Part shown: positions 34,743-43,735 of the stretch, piece by piece
Numbering within the stretch: position 1 is the first letter of the stretch
Layout: each line of letters begins with the position of its first letter
NCBI RefSeq assembly: GCF_001696455.1
Contig: NZ_MAUJ01000008.1
Location: forward strand, 2,501 to 66,500
Direction of reading: 5' to 3'
Length of the DNA: 64,000 nucleotides
DNA from: Pseudoalteromonas luteoviolacea
GTDB taxonomy: Bacteria > Pseudomonadota > Gammaproteobacteria > Enterobacterales > Alteromonadaceae
The notes under the pieces: model-generated
Databases searched by the model: none
The model's input: the letters and a program-made list of their open reading frames with translations, nothing else
What the model was told of the DNA's origin: nothing
Program-made: the position numbers and the translations under genes

Positions 34743-35318
34743 ATGATCACAATTTCAGAAACCGCACAAACACATTTTGCGAAACTTCTCAGCGATCAAG
34801 CTGAGGGCACCAGTATTCGAGTATTTGTTGTCAACCCAGGAACTGCACAAGCTGAGTGTGGCGTATCGTATTGCCCTGCCGATGCGGTTGAAGACACAGA
34901 TCTTAGATTTAACTTTAATGGATTTGATGCCATTGTTGACGAAGAGAGCGCACCATTTTTAGATGAAGCTGAAATCGATTTTGTAACGGACAAAATGGGT
35001 AGCCAACTGACTTTGAAGGCACCGAATGCAAAAGCGAAAAAACTTAAAGATGATGCTTCACTAGAAGAGCGTGTTGAACACATGCTAGTGACTGATGTCA
35101 ATCCACAACTGGCAAACCATGGTGGTCAGGTAAGTCTTGTAGAAATCACGGATGAGGGCATCGCAGTACTGCAGTTTGGTGGGGGTTGTAACGGCTGCTC
35201 AATGATCGACGTCACGCTAAAAGAAGGCATCGAAAAAGAAATGGTTGCCAAGTTTGAAGAAATTACTGGCGTACGTGATATCACTGAGCACGCGCGTGGC
35301 GACCACTCTTATTATTAA
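34743..35318 (+). CDS. nfuA: Fe/S biogenesis protein NfuA
   Basis: A 191-residue carrier that passes 4Fe-4S clusters to apoproteins, especially under stress. The N-terminal A-type-like domain (1-95) has lost its cluster cysteines as usual, and the C-terminal NifU-like domain has the C-x2-C in GGGCNGCSM near residue 148. The gene is followed 9 bp later by a small membrane-protein gene on the same strand. Confidence 0.96.
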   Translation: MITISETAQTHFAKLLSDQAEGTSIRVFVVNPGTAQAECGVSYCPADAVEDTDLRFNFNGFDAIVDEESAPFLDEAEIDFVTDKMGSQLTLKAPNAKAKKLKDDASLEERVEHMLVTDVNPQLANHGGQVSLVEITDEGIAVLQFGGGCNGCSMIDVTLKEGIEKEMVAKFEEITGVRDITEHARGDHSYY

Positions 35319-35327
35319 GATTTTGAG

Positions 35328-35603
35328 ATGTTCACACAATTAGTTTATCGCTTGGGCTCAAACCCCAAGCGCAGCCTGAAGTTTTTTTTCACCGGCATTG
35401 GTCTTTTTGTATGTGCAATGGGGCTATTTGCGCTGAGTAATTACCATGATCCAGCTTGGCGAATGGCTGGTTTAGCTGTGCTATTTCCGGCATTAGGCAT
35501 CGCTGGATATGGTTATCTCGGTATCTTTGCAAATCGCTTTTCGCAAGTTATTTCAGCAAGGCTTGCTGCCCGACGAGCTTTCGATAACGATAAATCAAAG
35601 TAA
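35328..35603 (+). CDS. Small two-helix membrane protein, unknown function
   Basis: A 91-residue protein with two membrane helices (about 18-37 and 46-67) and a basic C-terminal tail (SARLAARRAFDNDKSK). I do not recognise it. It lies 9 bp after nfuA, so they are likely co-transcribed. Its last 56 bp overlap the 3' end of the converging MATE gene. Confidence 0.7.
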   Translation: MFTQLVYRLGSNPKRSLKFFFTGIGLFVCAMGLFALSNYHDPAWRMAGLAVLFPALGIAGYGYLGIFANRFSQVISARLAARRAFDNDKSK

Positions 35604-36879
35604 TACCACGCAACGCCATAAAACAGGTCATAGACAGCCACAACGCGTGATTACCAAGATCTTTCATGATTAAAAAGGGCAAGAAAAACCCGCATACCGC
35701 TGAGATTATCATGCTATTGCGCATTTCTCTTGCTCTTGTTAGTCCGACAAAAACGCCATCAAACAAGAAGCAACTCATCGCAATAATGGGCAAGACAACA
35801 AGCCAAGGTAGATAGCTGGTCGCCGTTTCGATCACACTCGGGATACTCGTCAATGAAGTAATTATTAACTCTCCAAATACTGCGAAAATCACGCAGTAAA
35901 GTAGCGCAAATACACTTCCCCAAAATACACTTACATTAACCCATGCCTTAAGTTTAGTGACATTTTTCTCGCCTTTGGATTGACCCACTTTTGCTTCAGC
36001 AGCATACGCGATACCATCCAAAGCAAAGCTCACTAGCATTAAAAAGTTAAGTAGAACTGCGTTAGCGGCCAATGTATTGTCACCCAACCGCGCACCATAA
36101 AACGTCATAAAGCTAAAGCAGAGTTGCAAAACCAAAGAGCGAATAAAAATATCTTTGTTCAGTGACAGCAAATGCAAAACCTGCGTTCGATCTGGGGTTA
36201 ATATTGAAAATTGCCAGCCTTTTCGTCGAAGCAATTGTAAAGTCAGTACACATGCCAATATGAGCGCACTGTAATCGGCAATAACCGAGGCCCAAGCGGC
36301 CCCAGCCACTCCCCACTCGAAGCCAATCACAAAAATTAAATCCAGCACAATGTTGACTAAGTTGGTAAACAAAACAACATAAAATGGTCCTTTGCCGTAT
36401 TGTAGACCCAACATAAACCCCAACAATACCAGATTCATCATTGCCGCTGGTGCACTGTAGATTCGAGTCGAAAAGTAAATGCTCGCTTGCTCCATTACTT
36501 GCGGTGTTGGGTTAGCCAATTGCTCTATAAGCTGCAATAGTAAGGGAGATAAGACAACGAGAGTTAACGCGAAAATCAGCGCGAGAGTAAGACTTGCAAA
36601 CAACGATTGTAATGCCCTTGTCTGATTTCTTTCACCATAAGCTTGGGCAATTTCTCCTGTCGTACTCATGCGTAAAAAGCTCGCGAGCCAGAATAACAGT
36701 GCGATACTCCCAGAACCAAGAGCAATACCAGCGAGAAAATGAGCGTGACTTAAGTGTCCAATAACAGCAGTATCAACTAACCCTAACAGTGGAACCGAAA
36801 TATTTGATAAAATCATCGGCGCTGCGAGAGTAAGTAGTGGAATATGATAAGGTGTACGCAGGTAATGAAAAAGCTTCAT
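35548..36879 (-). CDS. MATE family efflux transporter (DinF-like)
   Basis: A 443-residue polytopic membrane protein with about 12 helices in two homologous halves. The N-terminal signature LTLAAPMILSNISVPLLGLV with VDTAVIGHL (about residues 17-43) is that of the DinF branch, which exports cationic drugs or toxic metabolites in exchange for H+ or Na+. The C terminus overlaps the small membrane-protein gene by 56 bp. The ATG at 36877-36879 lies inside the first codons of the divergent deacetylase gene; there is no later Met before residue 22, which would cut into the first helix. Confidence 0.93.
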   Translation of the reverse strand: MKLFHYLRTPYHIPLLTLAAPMILSNISVPLLGLVDTAVIGHLSHAHFLAGIALGSGSIALLFWLASFLRMSTTGEIAQAYGERNQTRALQSLFASLTLALIFALTLVVLSPLLLQLIEQLANPTPQVMEQASIYFSTRIYSAPAAMMNLVLLGFMLGLQYGKGPFYVVLFTNLVNIVLDLIFVIGFEWGVAGAAWASVIADYSALILACVLTLQLLRRKGWQFSILTPDRTQVLHLLSLNKDIFIRSLVLQLCFSFMTFYGARLGDNTLAANAVLLNFLMLVSFALDGIAYAAEAKVGQSKGEKNVTKLKAWVNVSVFWGSVFALLYCVIFAVFGELIITSLTSIPSVIETATSYLPWLVVLPIIAMSCFLFDGVFVGLTRAREMRNSMIISAVCGFFLPFLIMKDLGNHALWLSMTCFMALRGITLIYRYRKLVGQQALLK

Positions 36880-37884
36880 AATTTAGTTCTGTTAATTGGG
36901 TTAGTCAGCGCCTCGGCGCAAAGTGCGACTATATTACAGTATCATCACGTCAGTGAGAAACTCCCACCGGTGACAAGTGTCAGCGCCGATACATTTAAAT
37001 CTCATTTGGAGTATTTAAAATCAGGCAACTATAACGTCATTGCGCTAGACAAATTTATTGAACAATTAAGAGCCGGTAAACCTTTACCCATTAACACCGT
37101 TGCTATCACCTTTGATGATGGCTATGACAACAATATTGAGGCCGCCGCGCCGCTTCTTGAAGCTTATAATTTCCCCTATACGATTTTTGTTAATCCTAAA
37201 CTCATTGATGAGGGGCAAAATTATGTAATGACTTGGGCTGAACTCAGAGCCCTGTCAAAACGAGGGGCACTCATTGCCAACCACAGTGCTAAACATGATT
37301 ACTTGCACCTTCGCCAACAAGGCGAATCACAAGCACAATGGAAAGAGAGAGTTAAAACGGATCTAACCTGGTCACAACAGCGAATTGCTGCTGAAGTCGG
37401 TCATAACTACCCCTATATCGCATATCCATATGGAGAATTCGACAACTCGGTACAGGCACTTGTTAAAGAATTGGGGTTAGTTGGTATTGGACAGCACTCT
37501 GGTGCAGTAGGTGTAACCACTGACTTTACGCGTGTACCGCGCTTTCCTGCATCTGGCATTTATAGCAATTTAAAGACCTTGAAGGTGAAAATTAAATCAC
37601 TGCCTTTTGCGATTGATAAATTGAGTTATATAAACTCGGTCACAACCGAACGCACACCATCATTTACTCTCTCATTCAAAGAGATGGATTTCTATCAAAG
37701 TCAGTTTGCATGTTTTGTTTCAGGTGTGGGTAGAGCGACGCTAACTTGGAAGAACAAAACAGAAGTACAAGTGACCTCCCCAAAGGCGTTGCCCAATGGA
37801 CGCTCTAGGTATAACTGTACAGCACCATCCAAAACCCATAAGGGCCACTTTTACTGGTTTTCACAGCCTTGGGTCATTCAATAA
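36865..37884 (+). CDS. Exported polysaccharide deacetylase
   Basis: A 339-residue protein with a signal peptide (MKKLHNLVLLIGLVSASAQS, cleavage near residue 20). The NodB-type catalytic domain has the TFDDGYD motif near residue 88, an H-x3-H metal site in NHSAKHDYL near 140 and AYPYGEFD near 190. It should remove acetyl groups from a surface or cell-wall polysaccharide. The C-terminal 100 residues are a separate beta-rich region with two cysteines. The ATG at 36865 has AGG 5 nt upstream and overlaps the start of the divergent MATE gene by 15 bp. Confidence 0.9.
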   Translation: MKKLHNLVLLIGLVSASAQSATILQYHHVSEKLPPVTSVSADTFKSHLEYLKSGNYNVIALDKFIEQLRAGKPLPINTVAITFDDGYDNNIEAAAPLLEAYNFPYTIFVNPKLIDEGQNYVMTWAELRALSKRGALIANHSAKHDYLHLRQQGESQAQWKERVKTDLTWSQQRIAAEVGHNYPYIAYPYGEFDNSVQALVKELGLVGIGQHSGAVGVTTDFTRVPRFPASGIYSNLKTLKVKIKSLPFAIDKLSYINSVTTERTPSFTLSFKEMDFYQSQFACFVSGVGRATLTWKNKTEVQVTSPKALPNGRSRYNCTAPSKTHKGHFYWFSQPWVIQ

Positions 37885-37893
37885 CATAGCAGG

Positions 37894-38922
37894 TCAACGG
37901 CTTGCTGATTTCAGCAAGTTAATTGCCATATTATCCAAAGACACCACTTTGTTGGCTGCATTCAATTCAACCGCAGCACGAGGCATTCCCCACACTACGC
38001 AAGATGCCTCGTCTTGCGCAAAGGTGTTAGCACCGCCTTCTTTTAGTCTCAGAAGACCTTGTGCACCATCGCTGCCCATACCTGTGAGTAGCGCCGCATG
38101 CACCTGTTTTGCTACAGGCAACAGAGAATCAAATAGTACATCTACTGCTGGCTTATGACGATTAACTTTGTCCCCATCATTCAGCTGGCATACTAACTTG
38201 CCACCTTGTTGAGCAACAAGTAAATGCTTATCCCCGGGCGCAATAAACACTCTTCCTTCACCAAGCACATCTCCATCTTCAGCTTCTTTCACAGACACTG
38301 AGCAACACCTGTCCATTCGCTGTGCAAAGGATGCGCTAAATACGGGGGGGATATGCTGAGTGATCACCACTGGCGGACAGTTGCTAGGCATCTTTGTGAG
38401 CACTTCTCGTAATGCTTCAGTGCCCCCAGTAGAGGCTCCTATCGCAATGATATTATTGCTTTTGTATTTAGTGTCTCCACTGGCCGCTTTTTCGGCATTC
38501 TCTTTAGCAGGTTTAAATGCTCTGACTCGGGCACGACTCGCCGTGCGGATTTTTTGGTATAAAATATCCGCATAGGCTTCGAGTTGCTCGGCAACATTTG
38601 TCATGGGCTTTGCAATAAAGTCAACGGCCCCAACCTCTAAAGCCTCAAGTGTTTCAGGCGAGCCTTTTTGAGTGAGCGTCGACAACATCACGACTGGCAT
38701 TGGCCTTAACCTCATTAAGTTCTTTAGGAAGCTTAAGCCATTCATTTTTGGCATTTCGATATCAAGCGTCAACACATCGGGTTGAGTCACTTTAATCATA
38801 TCTCTCGCTTCGTAGGGATCTTTTGCAGCCCCTACAACTTGTATATCTCCTGCTTGTTCTAACACGGCTTTAAGCACCGCTCGCAGTAAAGGAGAATCAT
38901 CGACGATAAGTACCTTAATCAT
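37894..38922 (-). CDS. cheB: Chemotaxis response regulator and protein-glutamate methylesterase CheB
   Basis: A 342-residue protein that removes methyl groups from receptors and deamidates glutamines. The receiver domain has its phospho-acceptor Asp in LTLDIEMPKMNG near residue 54. The C-terminal methylesterase has the catalytic Ser in GASTGGTEAL near residue 157, His in TQHIPP near 183 and Asp in TGMGSDGAQG near 280. It is the last gene of the operon; the stop converges with the deacetylase gene, 9 bp apart. Confidence 0.97.
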   Translation of the reverse strand: MIKVLIVDDSPLLRAVLKAVLEQAGDIQVVGAAKDPYEARDMIKVTQPDVLTLDIEMPKMNGLSFLKNLMRLRPMPVVMLSTLTQKGSPETLEALEVGAVDFIAKPMTNVAEQLEAYADILYQKIRTASRARVRAFKPAKENAEKAASGDTKYKSNNIIAIGASTGGTEALREVLTKMPSNCPPVVITQHIPPVFSASFAQRMDRCCSVSVKEAEDGDVLGEGRVFIAPGDKHLLVAQQGGKLVCQLNDGDKVNRHKPAVDVLFDSLLPVAKQVHAALLTGMGSDGAQGLLRLKEGGANTFAQDEASCVVWGMPRAAVELNAANKVVSLDNMAINLLKSASR

Positions 38923-38933
38923 GTGCCATTACT

Positions 38934-39557
38934 CTAAAATAATTCAATGTCAGTTTGGGCATCTTGCATTTCGATGTCATGGAGGTACTTAACTTCGCGC
39001 TTTTCAATTGTATCATTGTGCATTTGCCGTAGCTTTTTCACTTTGGCGGTGCCCGATTGAGGGTGAAAAACGACCTTGCGAGGCCAAGGCCCGCCAACAT
39101 CATGAGAGACTAAGTTCAGATTTTCTTCTTCTACATAAGCGTGAGCAAAACGGATATTACCAACGCCAATGTCAGTCATCGCGCTGATTATCTTCCCACC
39201 GCCGAATAGCTTGACCTTTAGGTTGTCTCTACTCGCCCCATTTTTCAGAACTTCGTTTATCAAATACTCCATTGCCCAGTTCCCATATCGGCAATTAAAG
39301 TCATCAGTATGTACGTTTGTTATTTCCTTCATATTTTGTGCACCTGGCAACATAAAATGGTTCATGCCGCCAATACCCAGTTTTTCATCGTACACACAGG
39401 CTGCAATACACGACCCCAATACAGTAGAAATAAGCTCATCGTTTTTAGACACGTAAAACTCACCTGGCAGCACTTTTGCGACTACTTTGCTACGACCTGC
39501 ATCCCAAAACCGTTTAACATGCTCAAAGCCCCGGATCACCGGTCTAAACTGATTCAT
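38934..39557 (-). CDS. cheD: Chemoreceptor glutamine deamidase CheD
   Basis: A 207-residue enzyme that converts receptor glutamines to glutamates. The catalytic Cys lies in TVLGSCIAACVYD near residue 51 and the His in GGMNHFMLP near residue 67. A conserved KLFGGGKII block is near 115. It overlaps cheR by 4 bp and is followed by cheB after 11 bp. Confidence 0.95.
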   Translation of the reverse strand: MNQFRPVIRGFEHVKRFWDAGRSKVVAKVLPGEFYVSKNDELISTVLGSCIAACVYDEKLGIGGMNHFMLPGAQNMKEITNVHTDDFNCRYGNWAMEYLINEVLKNGASRDNLKVKLFGGGKIISAMTDIGVGNIRFAHAYVEEENLNLVSHDVGGPWPRKVVFHPQSGTAKVKKLRQMHNDTIEKREVKYLHDIEMQDAQTDIELF

Positions 39558-40378
39558 GCTGCATCGATCCTCTTATACATTGTTTTGCCTAAATTCTTAA
39601 AATCAGTCCGCTCTTTACTCATTGTTTCTGAGTGGCCGATAAAAAGGTGCCCATGTGTTTTATCGAGTAAATCGTGGTATCCCTTGAAAAGGTTATCTTT
39701 CGTTTCTTTATCGAAATAAATCAGCACATTTCTACAAAATATCAAATCAAAAGGGCCTCGCATTGGCCAAGGCTCTAGTAAATTTAAGCGCTTGAAATAA
39801 ATAATTTCTTTTAATTTGTCTTTCACACGATATTGGCTGCCATCACTGCTTTTTAAAAACCACTTTCTTAAGTGACTCTCTTCTAACCCGGTGACCGACG
39901 TGCTGTTGTATGTGCCTTCCGACGCTTTTTGCAACACATTCGAGTCTAAGTCTGTGGCGAGTACCTTAACATCCCAATCACTCGGGAATTCATCCGCAAT
40001 TGTCATTGCTATACTATAAGGCTCCTCCCCTGTAGAGCAGCCTGCTGACCAAATTCTGACACGCTTTGACATCCGATTGTCAGACTTTATGCGCTCGACC
40101 AACCCAGTCTTTAAAAATTCGAAATGGTGGGCCTCTCTAAAGAATGACGTAAGGTTAGTTGTAATTGCATTAATAAAGTGACTGAACTCTTGCTCGCCAC
40201 TATTATCTAAATAACTTAAATATTCTTCAAAGGTGCGTAGTCCGTTTGCTCTTATGCGCCTAGCTAAGCGCGAATACACCATTTCTCGCTTGTGGGGCCC
40301 AAGGACAATACCGCAGGCGTTATAAACTCTGTCAGAAATATTCTGAAAGTCCTTATCCGTGAATGGAAATTCTTTCAT
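39554..40378 (-). CDS. cheR: Chemotaxis methyltransferase CheR
   Basis: A 274-residue SAM-dependent enzyme that methylates receptor glutamates. The N-terminal helical domain is followed by the SAM site VRIWSAGCSTGEEPYS near residue 105 and IFCRNVLIYFD near residue 212. It should dock on the C-terminal WEEF of the receptor encoded just upstream. A 114-bp gap with a hairpin separates it from the receptor gene. Confidence 0.96.
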   Translation of the reverse strand: MKEFPFTDKDFQNISDRVYNACGIVLGPHKREMVYSRLARRIRANGLRTFEEYLSYLDNSGEQEFSHFINAITTNLTSFFREAHHFEFLKTGLVERIKSDNRMSKRVRIWSAGCSTGEEPYSIAMTIADEFPSDWDVKVLATDLDSNVLQKASEGTYNSTSVTGLEESHLRKWFLKSSDGSQYRVKDKLKEIIYFKRLNLLEPWPMRGPFDLIFCRNVLIYFDKETKDNLFKGYHDLLDKTHGHLFIGHSETMSKERTDFKNLGKTMYKRIDAA

Positions 40379-40449
40379 ACGAGCACACTTTTAAAATAGT
40401 TCACTTTATAATCAGGAATTGATAACGAGCGCTTAACTGCAAAGTTAAA

Positions 40450-40467
40450 GGGAAGTGAGCACTTCCC
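40450..40467 (-). terminator. Hairpin between the chemoreceptor gene and cheR
   Basis: Perfect 8-bp arms GGGAAGTG / CACTTCCC separated by 2 nt, followed on the minus strand by TTTAACTTTG. It may attenuate transcription into cheR-cheD-cheB or stabilise the 3' end of the receptor message. Confidence 0.55.
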
Positions 40468-40492
40468 TCTCTCATCACTTTATATGTGGACT

Positions 40493-43216
40493 CTAGAACT
40501 CTTCCCATTCATCTGAATCATCCGCAAAACGATTCGCGGCTTCTGACTTGCTACGACCCATATCTACTGCGCCATTAGACGAGGCACTCGGCAGCTTAAT
40601 GCTCGCAGTATTGCTAGATGGCGGTTGCGGTTTACTTAAGCGCTCAGTGGATATACTCGCCACTTCAGAAAGTCCACTACTGCCACTAGATTCACCCACA
40701 TTGAAGAAATTCAACAGCCTTCTCATATCATTCGCTTGCTCGGCCATAGACTCCCCAGCCGCAGAAGCCTCTTCTACTAATGCTGCATTTTGCTGAGTCA
40801 TTTCATCCATTTGAGCAACCGCTTTATTCACTTGCTCAATACCCGAGCTCTGCTCTTCAGACGCCTCTGCTATATCCGAAATCATCTCCGTCACACGTTT
40901 TACCGCTTCGACAATTTCTTTTAGTGTCGAGCCAGATTCATTAACCAATAATGTGCCATCTTCTACTTTGCCCACACTGTCTCTGATCAAGTCTTTGATT
41001 TCTTTTGCCGCACCCGCTGAGCGCTGCGCCAAATTCCGTACCTCACCTGCTACAACGGCAAAACCTCGACCTTGCTCGCCCGCTCTTGCAGCCTCAACAG
41101 CAGCATTGAGCGCAAGTAGGTTAGTTTGAAATGCAATTTCATCAATGACACTAATAATATCGGCTATTTTCTTACTTGATTCATTGATCTCAGACATGCT
41201 TGCAACAGCTCGGTTAACAACCTCGCCTCCAGCCACAGCTTTTTCACTGGTCTCTGAGGCCAGTTCATTGGCGACTTTCGCATTGTCTGCATTTTGCCTT
41301 ACTGTGCTTGTCATTTCTTCCATACTTGAAGCTGTTTCTTCAAGTGACGACGCCTGCTCTTCTGTTCTTTGGCTCAAGTCAGCATTGCCTTGAGAAATCT
41401 CCTCAGCACCACTGGCAACCATAGCAGCCGAAGAACTGATCCGGTTTAGCACCTCAGTTAGCTTATCAGCAGTGGTATTCGCATCTTGTTTGAGCTTATC
41501 AAATGCACCGTTGTAGTTTGCATTAATACGCTGCGTTAAATCGCCATTCGCTAGGGCGTCAAGCATATTTACGGTGTCTGACACAGCATCGTCAACAATA
41601 GACACAAGGCCATTTAACCCTTGGGCTAAGCGTAAATAAAATCCTTCTTTATCATTTTCGTTCAATCTTGCTGATAAATTACCTGAACGAGCAGACTCTA
41701 CGAGCTCATTCACCTCAGATTCAATGGCCACTTCATCGGTTCTATCTTCCCACTCCACAACCGTACCAATACGCTCACCATCTGCAGCGATAATCGGGTT
41801 AGCAACCAAGCCAAAGGTACGGCCACCCACTTGAATCTCTGTCTTATAGGTACTGGTTAAATTGGTCACCATATTGCGTTGATGCGCGGGGTTTTTGTGG
41901 AACACATCAATGTTCGCCCCCATCAGCTTGCCGCAATCAAAGTTAGGCAAGTCCTGACGAATGTCTCGTTCCGCATTTTTCATCATCTCTACAACAGATT
42001 CATTCATATAGACGATATTGAAGTGCGAGTCAGCAATCATGGTATTGGTTGCCACGTTGTCTAAAGCTCTACGTACTCTGAGGTTTTCGTTGGCAGCTGA
42101 CTGCGCTTCTCGCTCCCGTTCTAACCGCTCGGTTTTATCTTCCCATTCAACCACTGTCCCTATACGACGGCCCTCAGAGTCTTGCACCGGCGTAGCAATT
42201 AATCCAAAAGTAAATCCAGCGACTTGAATATCGGTATTGTACGTACCAGTCATGCTGTTAAGTAAATTTCTTTGATGTGCGGGGTTTGCATGGAATATAT
42301 CGATATTTTGACCAATGAGATCATCCACATTAAAACGCGGGAGGGCCTCTTGCAGCTTGGCCTGATTTTTTCTGAGCATCTGGGTAACAGATTCATTTAT
42401 GTAGACGATGTTATAATCATCGTCCGCCAACATGACGTTAGCTTGGCATACATTCAATGCACTGGAGATACGTGCATTTTTCGCAGCTTCATCTTTTTGC
42501 TTTTTCTCAATGGCGAGTTGCTGAGTCAGGTCTCCCCACTCAACCAGCGTTGCGATACGATTATTATCTTCGTCAAATACCGGTGTGGCGATAAGATCAA
42601 AAGTTAGCCCAGCGACCGTGATTTGTGTCTTGTACACATCGCGCAAATTAGCTAACAAATTGCGTTGGTGACTTGGGTTCGCATGGAACATGTCGATGTT
42701 AGTACCAATTGTGGTTGCCACATTGAAGTTTGGTAACTCTTGACGGAGTTGATGTTCGTTCTTCCGAAGCATGCTGGTCACCGAGTCATTCATATAAACA
42801 ATATTATGCTCACTGTCCGCAACCATAATATTGGCTTGACACCCTTTTAACGCCAGCAACAAACTCTGGGTATGATCATCTTGATGAACTTCCTCGCTTT
42901 CACGAGTAGACAAAGCTCTAAATAGTTGCGGAAACCCCGAAAAATCCACTTGCCCGAGCTGCTCTTCACTGCGAGCCTGAATGATGGGTAAAGCACTGTA
43001 AACAGTAGCTAATTGCAGAGTAAAGGCAGACAACCCTTGTTTCATAAATATCAACGCCGCTGCAATGCCTAGCAAAGGCACAACGAAAGATAACATACGC
43101 ATTTGTTCGGATTCAGCCTGTCCCAGCTGAGCACCAAGAATGACACTAACAACCAGTATGACCCCGGTAATTAAGATCTTGTTATTAATACTGCTTTGGA
43201 TACTCTGTTCACTCAT
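40493..43216 (-). CDS. Methyl-accepting chemotaxis protein with three tandem PAS domains
   Basis: A 907-residue receptor. Two membrane helices (about 14-30 and 43-58) are joined by a very short loop, so there is almost no periplasmic domain. Three PAS repeats follow at about 119-234, 249-365 and 380-496, each with N-I-V-Y-M/I-N-E/D-S-V and a conserved I-D-x-F-H-x-N-P-x-H-Q-R-N block. HAMP-like helices cover about 500-590, and the signalling domain contains the hairpin tip AGEQGRGFAVVAGEVR. The protein ends DEWEEF, a CheR/CheB docking pentapeptide type (W-x-x-F). It should sense an internal cue such as redox state or a bound cofactor. I use ATG at 43216 with a GGGGG site upstream; a TTG at 43228 is possible. 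Confidence 0.93.
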   Translation of the reverse strand: MSEQSIQSSINNKILITGVILVVSVILGAQLGQAESEQMRMLSFVVPLLGIAAALIFMKQGLSAFTLQLATVYSALPIIQARSEEQLGQVDFSGFPQLFRALSTRESEEVHQDDHTQSLLLALKGCQANIMVADSEHNIVYMNDSVTSMLRKNEHQLRQELPNFNVATTIGTNIDMFHANPSHQRNLLANLRDVYKTQITVAGLTFDLIATPVFDEDNNRIATLVEWGDLTQQLAIEKKQKDEAAKNARISSALNVCQANVMLADDDYNIVYINESVTQMLRKNQAKLQEALPRFNVDDLIGQNIDIFHANPAHQRNLLNSMTGTYNTDIQVAGFTFGLIATPVQDSEGRRIGTVVEWEDKTERLEREREAQSAANENLRVRRALDNVATNTMIADSHFNIVYMNESVVEMMKNAERDIRQDLPNFDCGKLMGANIDVFHKNPAHQRNMVTNLTSTYKTEIQVGGRTFGLVANPIIAADGERIGTVVEWEDRTDEVAIESEVNELVESARSGNLSARLNENDKEGFYLRLAQGLNGLVSIVDDAVSDTVNMLDALANGDLTQRINANYNGAFDKLKQDANTTADKLTEVLNRISSSAAMVASGAEEISQGNADLSQRTEEQASSLEETASSMEEMTSTVRQNADNAKVANELASETSEKAVAGGEVVNRAVASMSEINESSKKIADIISVIDEIAFQTNLLALNAAVEAARAGEQGRGFAVVAGEVRNLAQRSAGAAKEIKDLIRDSVGKVEDGTLLVNESGSTLKEIVEAVKRVTEMISDIAEASEEQSSGIEQVNKAVAQMDEMTQQNAALVEEASAAGESMAEQANDMRRLLNFFNVGESSGSSGLSEVASISTERLSKPQPPSSNTASIKLPSASSNGAVDMGRSKSEAANRFADDSDEWEEF

Positions 43217-43228
43217 TTCGACCCCCAA

Positions 43229-43735
43229 TTAGCCTTTGAGTCCACTCTTATCACTCAAATCTAAAACCTTTTCTAGATTTAAAAGCACAACCATTTTTTG
43301 CCCTACATTGACTAGACCATGAACAAAGTATGCATTGTCAGAATCTTGAAAGTCGGGTACATCCTTCGCTTTCTCTTCGGCAATGCTATATACATCTGAT
43401 ACAGCATCCACTACTAGCCCCATTATTTTTTGCTGATCTTTTATTTGCACCGAAACGACAATCACGACGGTGAGCGGTCCATACTCAATCGCGTCAATGC
43501 CAAACCGCATGCGCAAATCAATGATCGGCACTATGGTGCCTCGTAAATTCATTGCACCACGCACAAAGTTAGGGGAGTTGGGGATCGTAGTAACTGGTTC
43601 CCAGCCCCTTATTTCTTGCACGGCTAGTATGTCCATGCCGTACTCTTCATCATGCATCATAAAAGTTAAAAACTGCTTTTCGTCCGACTCTCCATCGAAC
43701 ATCAACTGTTGATTTACGCCTACTTGATCAATCAT
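43229..43735 (-). CDS. cheW: Chemotaxis coupling protein CheW
   Basis: A 168-residue scaffold that couples CheA to receptors. It shows the family pattern: FLTFMMHDEEYGMDILAVQEIRGW near residue 22, then GAMNLRGTIVPIIDLR near residue 64 and VVDAVSDVYSI near residue 115. It overlaps cheA by 4 bp and is directly followed by the receptor gene. Confidence 0.95.
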   Translation of the reverse strand: MIDQVGVNQQLMFDGESDEKQFLTFMMHDEEYGMDILAVQEIRGWEPVTTIPNSPNFVRGAMNLRGTIVPIIDLRMRFGIDAIEYGPLTVVIVVSVQIKDQQKIMGLVVDAVSDVYSIAEEKAKDVPDFQDSDNAYFVHGLVNVGQKMVVLLNLEKVLDLSDKSGLKG

